A stretch of 64,000 bases of DNA from Cryptomeria japonica (taxonomy: Eukaryota > Streptophyta > Pinopsida > Cupressales > Cupressaceae). The number at the start of each line of letters is the position of its first letter. The stretch's first letter is position 1. Positions 1 to 11,249 of the stretch are shown in pieces. The position numbers and the translations under genes are program-made. Where the stretch lies: contig NC_081410.1 in the NCBI RefSeq assembly GCF_030272615.1, forward strand, positions 292,612,457 to 292,676,456. Reading direction: 5' to 3'. The notes under the pieces are model-generated. The model worked only from the letters and a program-made list of their open reading frames with translations, was not told the origin of the DNA and ran no database searches.

Positions 1-2650
1 TCTTTATGTCATCTCATGTTGGAAAATTAATTAGGTTTTTTATAGGAAAGATGAAAAAGAGGTCTACCCTCTCATTTGAACATACACACATGAAATTCAA
101 TTCAACATCAATCAATCAAGCATTCAAGTTCAAGCAAGCAAGCAATCAATCATCCTTCAAGAATTAGACTTGAAATTCATGTTCTATGTTATTGAAGGCT
201 TCATGAAACCCTAATTCCATGCAGAGACAAAGAAAAATTCACAAGGAGATATAGCATTTGTGTTTCAGTCATTATTCAACATCTCCCTCAAAAGGATAAC
301 ATCTCCTTTACTACAATTCAATCAAATTTCATTTCTATTTCATGGTTAATTCCAAAACTGGGGTTTGGCCTAAGGCAAACACCTATTCCCAACCTATTTC
401 CCTTCTTTAGTGTGTATATAAATGGGTATTGATCTATCATGTTCAAGATAAGCTTTATTTGTAGACATGAATCGATCCCCCATTAGAGTGTGTAAAGTGG
501 AGAGGACCAGAGCGACCATCACACTAGTCTCGACAAATCAAGAGCTCCTTTTGGGAACATATTTGAATCCTCTTTTAATCTTTGGATCTAGGTTTGTAGC
601 TTGATTTAATGATTGTAGCTCACTGTTTATAAATTTACATCAATTTCCAGCACATTTACCCTAATTTTATCAAACTTAATAATTCAATTCACCTTAAGGG
701 AAAGAAGAGGCATATTCCAAACCCCTTGGAATTGGATCAACATTCAAACTTCTTAGGTTTAGATCTATCTAGTTCCTACCTTTCCTTGATGTAATGGTCC
801 CTAAGTCATAAATTAGTGGATTTTTCCTCCTATGGTGGAAACCCTAATTTTTCATCATTACAAGTGATAGCATTGCAATGTCACTATATAATGATAAAAT
901 AGTAAATGGAGAAAAAGCTCGTATTAATAAATTTCATTCACTCTTATGTTTTTCATGGAAAGGGTCATTGTTTGTAAAAAGGTGAACACACTTACCAGAA
1001 TGAGGAACTCTTTCTATTGAAAGATAACGTGAGAAATTGCATGACTATTGGTTAATGTAGAGATAAAGGTATACAAGCTAATGTCAAAACTAGTTCAAAG
1101 AGAATGATGGACATGATGATAAGTGAAGATATCATAAGACTACTATAAAGAAAATATTCAGAGCATGGTACTCTAAACTGGATAAGATTTTATTCACAGA
1201 TTCATGTTGATGGAAGTGATATGACAAAGATATAAATGCCATATAAGATAGTCTAGAATAGATAACCTTGGTGACAATAAGAAAGGATGTCCATCAAGTA
1301 GTGATATGAGTATTTGAAAAAGGTTGATAAAATAATAAGAGTGAAAGCATGATAAATATTGATAATGGAAAAGATGTTGAAAACAGTGATTTAGAATGTA
1401 AAAAGCAATCAACAATAAAGATTGAAGAAATGGTAGAAAAAGTTCAAACAAAGATTAATGGATTGAGAACATTAAATAATCTGATGAGGACATGACATTG
1501 AAGGAGTTCAATAACAGTAACCTTGCATGAAACAAGAGTTCAGTTAAATAAGTGTTTTGATAGTATAAAGAGCAGTTATGAAGAGAAATAGTGTTTTGAA
1601 TGCCTAGTAGAGTAGAGGGTTGATTTACTTCAATAGAGTCCTAAATATCATGACTAACAAAAAGTATCTATATTAATTTGAAGGTCAAAAGAGGTCAAGA
1701 TATTATCATGAGTAGTTATGCATTATGGAAAGTAGTCTTTTGGTAGCATTTGTTTGTCAAAGATATTTGAAAAGGTAAAAGGTTTTGTGGACAAGGAAGC
1801 TATTATAGCAGCATTCTCTACAGGTTTATAAAGGCAAGATGATGAAGTCAAAGACTTGTATCATGTGCAATGTATCTTCAAGGACTATAGGATGTTTGGT
1901 AAGGTGGTCAAGATGTTCTCAGGTCATGTAGATTGTTTACTTGTTAAGGGTTTCATAAGGATTACATATCATTGAATTGTTGGGAGAAAGGGGCTTCAAG
2001 AGTTATCATTACCACAAAAGTTCACTAGTGAGAAATGAGGACAATTGTGAGTCTATTTGTTTGAGGATAGCTTGTTGAGAAAGTACAAAAAGTTTGATTA
2101 TGTCGATTGATGATAATCATGATTCATGTTGATTATGTTTTTGAAGATCTTGTACAATTGATGTTGGAAAATTTTTAACAATGCTGAGGTTTGATGGTAT
2201 TTGTTTGAAGCTATCTTGAGCAACATATGACAATATTTTTTGTAGTTTCCAATAGGTAGTTGCACAAGTTGTAGAGATAACAAGTTTAATATTGGTGCAG
2301 GTGTATAAAGTAAAGGTGTAGAAGGTAGGAAGACAACATTGTTGTTGGTGTTTGAAGTGTGGCTTAGTATAGTATTCAAAGAACATATAGACGACAATGT
2401 AGACACAATAAATGTAATGCGATTGTAGATAGTATAGAAAGAAATGCTAGTACAACAAATGAAGATGAGATTGGTATCAAGAATACTGTATTTACACAAG
2501 TACATTTGGAGAAATTTTCCGATGACCGTTCATTGAAACTTAGACAACTAAACATCGGGATTCTAACGTATTTGTTCATCGCTATTTTTCCGTAGGTGAT
2601 TCTGATGATGGGATTCACATCGAAATTAAGACAACGCCACATTGGAAATT
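1..2650. other. Gene-poor AT-rich DNA, no gene recognised
   Basis: I find no open frame with recognisable motifs in this stretch. The first 900 bases have the texture of an LTR or leader (CAAT/CAAG-rich simple sequence near 90-170, a TATA-like run near 410), but I could not find LTR ends, a primer-binding site or a second copy. The part from about 1.0 to 2.5 kb has short open frames on the minus strand rich in Phe, Leu and Tyr, typical of non-coding AT-rich DNA. Probably old transposon debris. Confidence 0.5.
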
Positions 2651-2679
2651 TCTATGCAACCATGGTATGTTTTTTTGAT

Positions 2680-3290
2680 GAGGAGATATCAAAATTATGA
2701 CCTTGTTGCATCCTTTATCGTTGTAACCTTTGCTGATGACCCTTTAACATTGTAACCTTTGCCGATGCATTTTACTTTTGCTAGTTTCCATTGGGATAAG
2801 TCCTACCAATAGCCTCATTGACTATCAACAAGACATGATTTCTCGATTGCCGCTAGTGTGTGTTCTATCGATGGACCATCTTCAAGGAGATGTCATAATT
2901 TCAAGGATTAAGCTGACAGAGGAGGCTGCATCCTATGATATTTTTGTCATCATAGGTATGGAAACATCATTGTTTGTCTTGTGGTGTTCATCAGAATTCC
3001 AACCTTCCCCAACATTTAAAAAAAATAAAAATCTCATTTGCTTTTGTCTACATCAATGACCCTTTATTGTCGTAACCTTTGCTGATACATTTTAATTTTT
3101 GCCAGTGTCCATCAAGATAAGTCGTAATGATAGCCTCATCGGCTATCAATAAGACAAGATTTATCCATTGCCGCTAGTGTGTGTTATGTCGATGGACTTA
3201 AATAATGTATGCTATCCCAATCACATGCTTCTACTTGTCTGTGTTACCATCGAGTTGGCTTTTGTCGATTACAAAGGATTAATATCAGCA
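2680..3290 (+). repeat. Two tandem copies of a dispersed repeat
   Basis: Two related blocks, about 2700-2890 and 3055-3260, share the order: CCTTT...GTAACCTTTGC, a TTTTGC-AGT...CCAT block, GATAAGTC, ATAGCCTCAT-G-CTATCAA, then CCGCTAGTGTGTGTT and CGATGGAC. The same family recurs in reverse orientation at about 11280-11520 and 11760-11960. No coding potential is evident. It may be part of an LTR or an unclassified transposon. Confidence 0.65.
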
Positions 3291-3556
3291 ACATTAATAT
3301 CAGTGAGCTTACAAAGGATTAAGTGCAGTAGGTACTTCATTATCAGGAAGATAAAGATGAAATAGCTACAAGAATACATGAGAAGACTCATCATAAGGAA
3401 TCATAATAATAAATGCCAAAAATATAGCCAGTACATAAAGTATTCAGAAATAGTCATACATATAATCATAATGTTGTTTAAAAATACTATCAAAGGAGGA
3501 TATTATAAAGATAGAGACCTAGAACTCAGTATACAGTCATGGATAATAGTGTAGGG

Positions 3557-5039
3557 TTAGGTATATTCCCAGACCTTGTTTAAAGGGAAACACATGATAG
3601 TGCACATGCCTAAGGAAAACTCTAAAAAATAGTGAGCAACAAGACTATCAAGAACAGTATTTCGATAGTTATGATTTTTGTGGAGGAAGTGCCTATACTC
3701 ATCAAACACCTGCTTTCCTAAACTTTTTGAATAACAAGATTTCATCTTTAGAACACAAACTGGGCATGCAAATTTTCCCTTTGTTTGAAGACCTACAAGA
3801 TTGTGTATAATTGGATTAAATATAATAATTTTTTATATTTATAATTATGCGCAAGTTGATCACTATAACATACCAGAAAAATGTGTTAGCCCTGGGGCAT
3901 CATGAATTGTCCATAAAAGAATTGCATGGAATTGAAATTATCTTTGTCCTATTGGTCTAGAGATGTAATACATAGTGACACCATTCCATAACTCCAGAAA
4001 CTCATCGATAAGAGGCTCAATATATACATTCATATCTTTAATTTGGTACTTACCTAGTAGAATGAACAAACACATTACATAATCATTATGACCACTTTGT
4101 TGCAATATTTATAATTTAATGTGGATGACTATTAAATGAAAAAATACCTGGAACAATCATTGCCAACATTATGTGTTCCCTCTTTACTGACATCTATGGA
4201 GGAATGTTATTGTTGATAATAAAAAAAGGCCACACCGAGTAAGTAGATCCCATCTCTCCAAATGGATTGACATCATCCACTGCCAATGAAAGCCTGAGAT
4301 TAGGCGGTTCTTCTTTAAAGTGTGGTCACTTTTCATCTATGTCCATAAATGTAGAACCATCTACATGCATTCAAATAATGTCATCTCAACTTCTATTGTG
4401 TGCATGTTAATCCATAAATTATGCCAAGCTTTCACACCTAAATAATCACTGCAAATGTGGAATAATGAGAATATAACGAACAACCTTGCGAGGCACCTTT
4501 TTTGTTAGTTGATCTGTTATATATTTACTCATATGACATTCAGAGCATTTTTTTGTAAATCCATGTTGTTTATGATATATAATATGATCATTGGGGCATG
4601 CATCTATGTCTTGATACTCCATTCCAATATCTTTCATAATTGCAAATAATTCTCGGTATGAGCGAGGTAGAATATTTGATGGTGGTAACAAAAACTCACT
4701 TATCAATCTACAACCAAAAATATAATTTGTTAATATAAAGAATCTTAATGGTGCATGTTTCACCCTTTAATAACTATAATGAACTAACAACAAAAATACA
4801 TGAAAAAAGATGACATATATGACATACCTTAACATACGTGAGATTGTTATCTTGGATAAATTGTTCATAACCTTCAAGTTCACCAACAACAATATAACAA
4901 AGAGAAGAGTTGTTTGGGAGCCTTCATAAAGGGGCTCATATGTCTTCTCAAGTAGAGGCACATCATGAACAACATCAAAGTCATCTTGATCATCATGATC
5001 AATTGTGCTAGCACTAAATGTGTCATGGATGAACAACCA
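3557..5039 (-). pseudogene. CACTA (En/Spm) TNP2-type transposase remnant
   Basis: Read on the minus strand, this is a decayed transposase of the plant CACTA superfamily, the nuclear enzyme that cuts and inserts these DNA transposons. Family landmarks appear in order. At 5036-4767 comes an N-terminal stretch with an EPLYEGS motif. At 4763-4446 come LPPSNILPRSY, a DACPNDHIIY zinc-region motif, a C-x2-C pair, and a PRKVVRYILIIPHLQ motif. At about 4370-4150 come RLSLAVDDVNPFGEM and a WPF...NNIPP block. Near 4030-3900 come an EPLIDEFLELWNGV block and a TIHDAPG block. At about 3780-3640 come a CPVC pair and a YRHFLHKNH block. Frames change between blocks, which may be introns or frameshifts, and in-frame stops interrupt several. 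I did not find CACTA-type terminal repeats. Confidence 0.8.
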
Positions 5040-5465
5040 AATAATTAGAAAGTTGGTTAAAATAGTTGGTGAGGGGTTGTAATGACTATATAAATCCTCT
5101 TTGGGTCAAAGGTATAAGTTGGTTTGTCTCTAATTGTTGCCCCAAACTAATGCTCAATCTAATCCACAAAATGTTAATCCATTATTTCTAATATACTATT
5201 ATTATTTCTAGTGTATTATTATTATTTTTAATATACTATTATTATTTCTAATATATGAATGTGTATTCAATGCCAGCCCATGCGGAAGGATAGTGCACAT
5301 AGTCTTGTAGATGCGAGGAATGATGTATCCTATGTTAATGCATTTAAAGCCTTTAATTCTGATGATCGATGTTAATGTATTTAAATCCTTGGGATTTTTT
5401 TGCGGCCGTCACTTTTGTTTTCTTGCTCAAAGCTGCAAGTGTAGGGTGGTTTTGGTCAGTGCATA
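5040..5465. other. Non-coding flank with short AT repeats
   Basis: AT-rich spacer. It contains several near-copies of TATTATTATTTCTA at about 5187-5260 and a diverged direct repeat of about 20 bases (ATGTTAATG-ATTTAAA core) at about 5332 and 5370. The minus-strand transposase frame runs a little further in without clear motifs. No gene is seen. Confidence 0.5.
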
Positions 5466-5969
5466 ATGGAAGCGAATTTCAAATTCTTAACTGATAAGAA
5501 ATTGGTGCCATTTTTGGGCAAGATAACAGATAGGAGGATGAAAGGCCTTTTCCTTTTCAAAGACCATTGTTTGTATGAAGCAGTTAAAACGCCTCTTGGG
5601 GAAGATTTTGTCCATGTGAGTCATTGATATCAGACTAACATGGAAGTGCACTCTTTGATTGGTGCTTCGGGGTTGTAATTTGAGGAAGAGGTGGAGAAGG
5701 TGAAGAGGGCTCTGAGAACTTTGATTTATTTAGACTACCTGTTGAATTTGGACATCTGTGAATGAGCAATTCTGGGTGTAGACATTAGGACCTTTGTAGG
5801 CTAGGATGTACCAGGTGTGCCATTACCTTTTATCCGATGGAAAGAGGATGGCTTGAAGGTTTGTTGCAGGGAATTGGCTCATCGTGGGTTGGAAGAATTC
5901 AAAACCTTTGCTAATTTGATGAGGACGAAGGAGATTTTGTGGGCTTTGCATGATAGTTTTGATACTAAT

Positions 5970-7464
5970 TGTTAAGTACAGATGCCAAGCTAACAAGATG
6001 AGAGGGGGGGGTGAATCATATAAACTTAATCTTCCATAAAATCAACAGATTCAACCTCGGTAGCTTAAACAGATATATGTCATCAAAACTGTAAAACAAG
6101 AAACCTTAAGAACACATAATCATAACAACACTCATAACACCAGATTTAACATGGAAACCCAAATAGGGAAAAACCACTATGGGATTTCAGACCCACTAAG
6201 AAATATACTCTTCTAGAGTATGCTTGGTTAAAAGAAAATCTTGTTAAAGATTACAAACACATTGCTAGATGTGACCCGGTTAAGGGATTTCCCTCAGATC
6301 TGTTAGGATTCACTTTGTTAGAAGTGACCTTGTCAAAGGATTTCAAACACTCATTTAGAATGTCACCTTGCTAGAGGGTTTTACAAATAAGACTATTAAG
6401 TCCACTCGGTTAAGAGATTTTCTATCACTTTACAAAATAACAGTAATATAATATATCTACAACTTCACATCAAAAATGCTAAAGAAGATTCTTATTTGCT
6501 CAATACAATCTAGTCATAGGACTTATCTTGTCCCTCTGATGGGCTCTATACTTTGTTAATCAAACAGGTCTTCAAGCTTCTGTGCTCGGTAATCACTATG
6601 TAGCATCCCTCTGCTTACACTTGCCTGCATGCATTGTTTATCAACAGTTCCTTATTTATAAACAATTTGCTAACCACTGAATCTCCTTGATCACATATCC
6701 CATGATCAGTCATAGCCATCAGATCTTCAAACTTGACCAAGTTCAATGTATCCTTCGATCTGAAAATGTTTTACCTCGTCTTGGAACTTGCATACATTTC
6801 TTGGAACTTGTGCTAAGGTATTGCGGTTCAATTTGAGCTGTAGATCTTTCTGCCGATCTTCCATTGTCATGGATTATTTAACAAACTTCATGCACAACAT
6901 ACCAATCATTTAATCAATTCCAACTCATCAGCTTCCTTCATTAAATAACACTTTTAATCATTTAATGCATTCTATTACAGCTCGGTTGCAACTTGGTAAA
7001 TACTAAACTTCACTCGGTAGACCTTCCGCCTTCATTAACTGATATTGATAACCTTAGGGTTTACCGACTAGGTTCCTTAGGGTTTACCGACTAGGTTCCT
7101 TAGGGTTTACCGACTAGGTTCTTTGCTTAGTAACATAGTATAGTATTAACCTTACAATCAACAACATATGTAGGATATCAAAACAATCTAAACATCATGA
7201 TCTCATCATTATCTAACTCGGTAATAGTTGCCCATTGAATAACTTATTCCTCCCCTTATTCATCACATTCTTTTAGTGTATTTTACCGACATCTTTATAC
7301 TCATCAAATCATACTTCTTAAGATATGGCAACATCATACTGAATTAGAAAATCAATTTCTTGACATCAATGACAAAATAATAATATTAAGACAGTAAACA
7401 TCCTTAATCAGTTATATCCATAATCATCAACAACCTTCTCAATATCCTAATTGAAATGCCAACA
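5970..7464 (-). mobile_element. Solo LTR, copia-like, minus orientation
   Basis: Read on the minus strand it starts TGTTGGCATT and ends ACTTAACA, the TG...CA ends expected of an LTR. Close to its 3' end is the C-tract CACCCCCCCCTCTC, which also occurs near the 3' ends of the copia LTRs at 19.5, 25.2 and 52.0 kb. Its length of 1495 bp, with pseudogene sequence on both sides and no adjacent PPT or gag/pol, fits a solo LTR left by LTR-LTR recombination. The 5-bp flanks (CTAAT left, ATCTC right) do not match, so no target-site duplication supports the exact ends. Confidence 0.65.
7052..7120 (+). repeat. Three tandem copies of a 23-bp unit
   Basis: The unit CCTTAGGGTTTACCGACTAG plus GTT occurs three times head to tail with perfect 23-bp spacing, starting at 7052, 7075 and 7098. 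It lies inside the solo LTR. Each unit contains TTAGGGTTTA, which resembles one plant telomere repeat, but the 23-bp period shows this is not telomeric DNA. Confidence 0.9.
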
Positions 7465-7616
7465 ATCTCTTATTGTCTATTATAATGCCAACATTGCATA
7501 AGGTAGCCAGAGCGGAGGTGGGTCGAGAGTTGCAACCAAGGCAAAGGATGGCACAAGAAATGATGTCCCTCTTCGACTTCAACAACGATCCAGCGTACAA
7601 GCCACTTATGGGTTAA

Positions 7617-9529
7617 TTGTTGTGCTTGGTTTGGATTGTAGTTTTTTGGTCTGGCTCCTGCTTTGATAAAATGTTGTTTCATGTCTTTGGTGTCTAGGAC
7701 TTAGTCCCCAACTTTGTAAATTTGAGCTAGTGTCATAGACACTAATTTTGTATTGTTGGGTGTGTGGATATGGGTTTTTTAATATTCCATGGGGGTTTTC
7801 ACATCTGGTCTGAATAGGCAGTTTTGTAGAAGTGTTTTTTGGGTGGTAGGGATGACTGGTGGTTTTATGAAACCACTTTTCTCTAGTTTAAATGTACTCA
7901 TTTTCTTATTCAATAATATAAATACCAATTATCGATCCAAAAAAAAAAATGTTATACCAAAAAAATTACTTCTCCTACAATAGAAAGATAATTAATAACA
8001 ATATTGTAACAAATATGAGCTCAAAGATTAAAAAATTTCTCAAGATGGCAAGTTTGCTCAAAAGGCAGAAGGATGAGATATCTTCATTGTGTGAGGATGA
8101 AATGTTGTTGTGCTTCAAGATCAAGAAGAGTAATACAAGTTTTTTTGATGCACCTTAAACTTTTTGGATGATGTTTGTAGCTCTGTTATTATGACTAAAG
8201 CCCTAGGTGTAGTCGCTAAATTATGGTTAGGCTTTGGAAGGTTTAACAATTAGTTTTAAGGACTTATTTGTGGAATGTTTTGAATATAATTTCTAAATGT
8301 GGGGAAAAATCACTTACAGTCATTGTCCCTTGGTCAATTTTCCCTTTCTGAGTGCCCTCTCCTCTTGCTCTAGATTTCCTCTTGCCAAATGGTTCCTAGT
8401 CTTCCTCCTCAATTGAATGGCCTTGCAACACCCGTCCAATGAAGTCTCACAACTCTCCAATCAGAGGTTGTATGCAGTGGTTCTTGGTGCAATTTTTTAG
8501 TTAGGGTCTTGGTGCAGTATGCTATGTTGTGCTCCTATGTGCACGCACTGTTGAAATTCAAAATACATAGTTTATATATATGCTATGTCAACATATAGTT
8601 TATTTTATTTTTTAAAAAATATAATTTTTGTATGGTGGCTTGCTGAGCTTATATAGTTATCTTTCTCTTTCTTTATAATTATTGATAATTTATATCCTAT
8701 GATATGATTGAATATTATGTACATCCCTAGTGATTGTTAAAAAGGCTTATGATATGTGATGTTTGTCATGATGGATGTTTAAGAATCATTGATTGAAATA
8801 CTTATCCTTCTGTATAACAAGTTTTCTTCTATCCTATGATTCATTGATTGTTTGGTTTAAAACACTCATTACGACTAACATGGATATGAATTATGATGTG
8901 GGTGTGGGAAGGGACTGTTGAATATGAAGAAATGGTTTAGAAAAGTATTCCTTAATCCAAATGAGTTATTTTCTTGTCATGGAATGTGTTAAGAGACTTT
9001 AAAAATATATTCAATCTAGTTAATATTGACACATCTAAAGCATGCCAAAGGCACTTTGGAGAAATGCTATGACATAAAGAAGAATGTTTAGCTGATGTCA
9101 AGTCTTGATCCATGAGGGTAGGAAAACATAGATGCATTGGTATAAAAGGTTCCAATCAACTTGAGAAGAATGGTTTATTTGATCATTGCTGTTGAAGTTT
9201 ATTAATGAAAGACTTGAAGGATAAACAATTAAATATGCATCAATTACAGAGTTTTCTTAATACATGAACATGAGTGCTATATGCGGGGACAAATATGGCT
9301 CCCATAAGGGTCGAGGTCATCATGTAGTAACAAAAGGAAATGAAATCTATGAATTCCACTATAAAATTACCGAATTGATGGAGTGTTTCCATCAATTCTA
9401 TACACAAAGTTCTATAAAGTTACTGAATTGATGGAGTTGTTACAGTTACTCCATCAATTATTTTAAAGTTATATACAATACCTAGATTTCTATTAACCCA
9501 TAACAAAATACACAACTAGGAAATAAAAT
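7617..9529. other. 3'-UTR-like tail, A-tract, then gene-empty DNA
   Basis: 7617-7949 is the T- and G-rich tail of the pseudogene and ends in an A-tract. 7950-9529 holds short open frames only, none with motifs. At 9373-9397 and 9426-9459 are two small perfect hairpins built on the same AATTGATGGA stem (10 and 12 bp), 53 bases apart, just upstream of the SPT6 fragment. They could be MITE remnants. Confidence 0.5.
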
Positions 9530-10232
9530 ATGCATTTTGTAGTTGGCCTTGGACCTAGAAAAGTTGCTTCCATACAAAGGGCTATTTTGAGGGTTGGAAG
9601 GGTTTACAGTTGCAAAGAATTGTTGACCCAGGCTCTAGGAGCTATGAAGCGACTTGTCTTTATAAATGTTGCTGGTTTTTTAAGGGTTAGAGGGATCGGG
9701 CAAGCAGCTTCTGGGAACCATGTTATGGATCTGTTGGATGATACTATAACTCATCAGGAGTCATATGAACTAGCCAAGAAAATGGTTGAGGATGTATACT
9801 GTGAAGATGCAGGACAAGATATAGATGATATGTATGAGGAAACACAAGAAATGGCAGTTGAACATGTCAAAAAATATCCCCATGTGTTAAAGGCCCTTGA
9901 TATTGATGAATATGCTAAAAGTGTGGAACAATGGACATCCAATAAAAAGCGGGGAACTCTTGCTGACATAACGATTGAATTGCTACATGGATTTAAGGAT
10001 TGGTGAACACCATATAAAGAGCCATCCCAGGATGAGGAATTTTATCTGCTAACTGGAGAAAATGAAGAGACCCTTTCAGTTGGGAAAATTGTACAAGCAA
10101 CTGCCCATAGAATCCCAAATAATTGTAGAAAAGTTGCTTCCATACAAAGGGATATTTTGAGGGTTGGAAGGGTTTATAGTCACAGAGAATTGTTGACCCC
10201 TCTAGACACTATGAAGTGACTTGTCTTTATAA
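9530..10232 (+). pseudogene. SPT6: SPT6-like transcription elongation factor fragment, rearranged
   Basis: The 158-codon frame at 9530-10006 matches a central part of eukaryotic SPT6, the histone chaperone that travels with RNA polymerase II. Visible landmarks are VVGLGPRK (helix-hairpin-helix region), VFINVAGFLRVR, DLLDDT-HQESYELA, and a TLADITIELLHGFKDW stretch from the DLD-type region. A TGA at 10004-10006 then interrupts, but the frame continues with PYKEPSQDEEFYLLTGENEE and IVQATAHR, which is the SPT6 lead-in to its S1 domain. At 10126-10232 the sequence jumps back to a second copy of the 9556-9665 segment (GRKVASIQR-type region), after which similarity ends. SPT6 proteins exceed 1000 residues, so this is a truncated, rearranged copy. 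The initiator ATG lies inside homology and is not the true gene start. Confidence 0.82.
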
Positions 10233-11249
10233 CTAGCAGTCGTAGAATGGAGAGGTTAAGGAGGTTGAGGATCCATATTTTTCCAAAGTGGATACCTTAA
10301 ACAAAGTTAACAAGTTTCTAACACCCTACTATTTGGTGAGGGAATTCGAGCTAATTCGAGCTAATAATTTGGTCACTGATTACTAGTTGCTAACGCCCTA
10401 CTATTCGGCAAGAGAATTTGAGCTAATAATTTGGTCACAATTTTCTTAATGGAATAACTCAGGATTCATGTAGTGGGGAACTGAGGCCCCAGTAGGGGCA
10501 ACTCCAAATCACCTGACTTTTTTGTCCCTACACAAGGAGGGGATGGATGGGGAAGAAGCTATGAAGGCTACCCACCTATATTCCCTGGTTCCCCACTTCT
10601 CTGCCCTTTACACAGGCTCTCCCCCTTCTTACTGTTCCTATTATTTCTATAGGAATACAGATGATCTAGATAGTTCACCATCTGGGCAAGGGATATGCCC
10701 ATCTGTTCTTTCTATAAGACTACAGACATAATAGAATCTCATGCAATCTATTCTTGCTATAGGAATATAGACATAATACAATCTCATGCCCCTACTATTA
10801 TAAAGGGAGGCATTAGGAACCTCTTTTGTGGAAGTTTTTCGGACAAAAGTAAAAACCAAAAGTAAACTTAAAATATTTAGCCAACCCAAAAAGCAAAGGC
10901 CATAGAATTGTAGGGCCATTTCATTCAAATCAAATTCCAATCCATTCAAACTGAAATTAAATTCCAATTCTTTCAAACTAAAAGAAAAGGCCCTACTATT
11001 CCATGAAGCCATTTATCAGGAATTAAAGTTGGTTACAACTAGAAATAAAGTGAACAAGAGAATGCAAGGAAACAAAAGGAACTTGCAAAAAAATCTTGAT
11101 GACAAGAACGAAAGGACCAACCTCTTGTACAGTTGTTGTCGAGCATCTATCTGCAGCAATTGTGCCCGCTCCCTCCCAATTTTCGCACCCTAAGCCCGCA
11201 TATAATGATGGCACATAATTAATTTAAAAAAATAAAAAAATACCTCATG
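10233..11249. other. Intergenic DNA with short direct repeats
   Basis: No gene is recognised. 10318-10376 and 10390-10438 are diverged copies of a block that starts CTAAC-CCCTACTATT and ends TAATAATTTGGTCAC. At 10702 and 10748 is another pair with a period of about 46 bp (TTCTTTCTATAAG / TTCTTGCTATAGG, both ending ATCTCATGC). A minus-strand open frame at 10647-11012 has no motifs and overlaps these repeats. Confidence 0.55.

Larger units (their letters stand above)
5466..7616 (+). pseudogene. Unrecognised one-frame pseudogene split by an LTR, A-tract at its end
   Basis: From the ATG at 5466 a single frame runs to 5969 (168 codons) with only four internal stops (TGA, TAA, TGA, TAG). Between stops the protein looks real: mixed charged and hydrophobic, with stretches such as RRMKGLFLF, VKRALRTLIYLDYLL and GVPLPFIRWKEDG. 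It is interrupted at 5970 by the solo LTR. A plausible C-terminal part resumes at about 7497 (HKVARAEVGREL...NNDPAYKPLMG) and ends at TAA 7614-7616. A 3'-UTR-like stretch of about 320 bases follows, ending in 11 A residues at 7939-7949. This suggests a retrocopied mRNA or a LINE 3' end. I do not recognise the family, and joining the two halves is inference from layout, not from matching target-site repeats. Confidence 0.5.

Noticed and set aside
5950-5970. PBS-like string next to the solo LTR (minus strand ATTAGTATCAAAAC)
   Set aside because: It resembles the copia primer-binding site, which would make 5970-7464 a 5' LTR, but a plus-strand protein frame runs through it and no gag follows on the minus strand. 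The likeness is kept as a doubt, not as evidence.
7949-8158. 69-codon ORF after the A-tract
   Set aside because: Low-complexity Lys/Ser/Asn composition in AT-rich DNA, no motif.
10647-11012. Minus-strand ORF of 121 codons
   Set aside because: Repetitive FSLKELEFNFSLNGLEF stretch comes from a short direct repeat; no motif and no homologous frame elsewhere.
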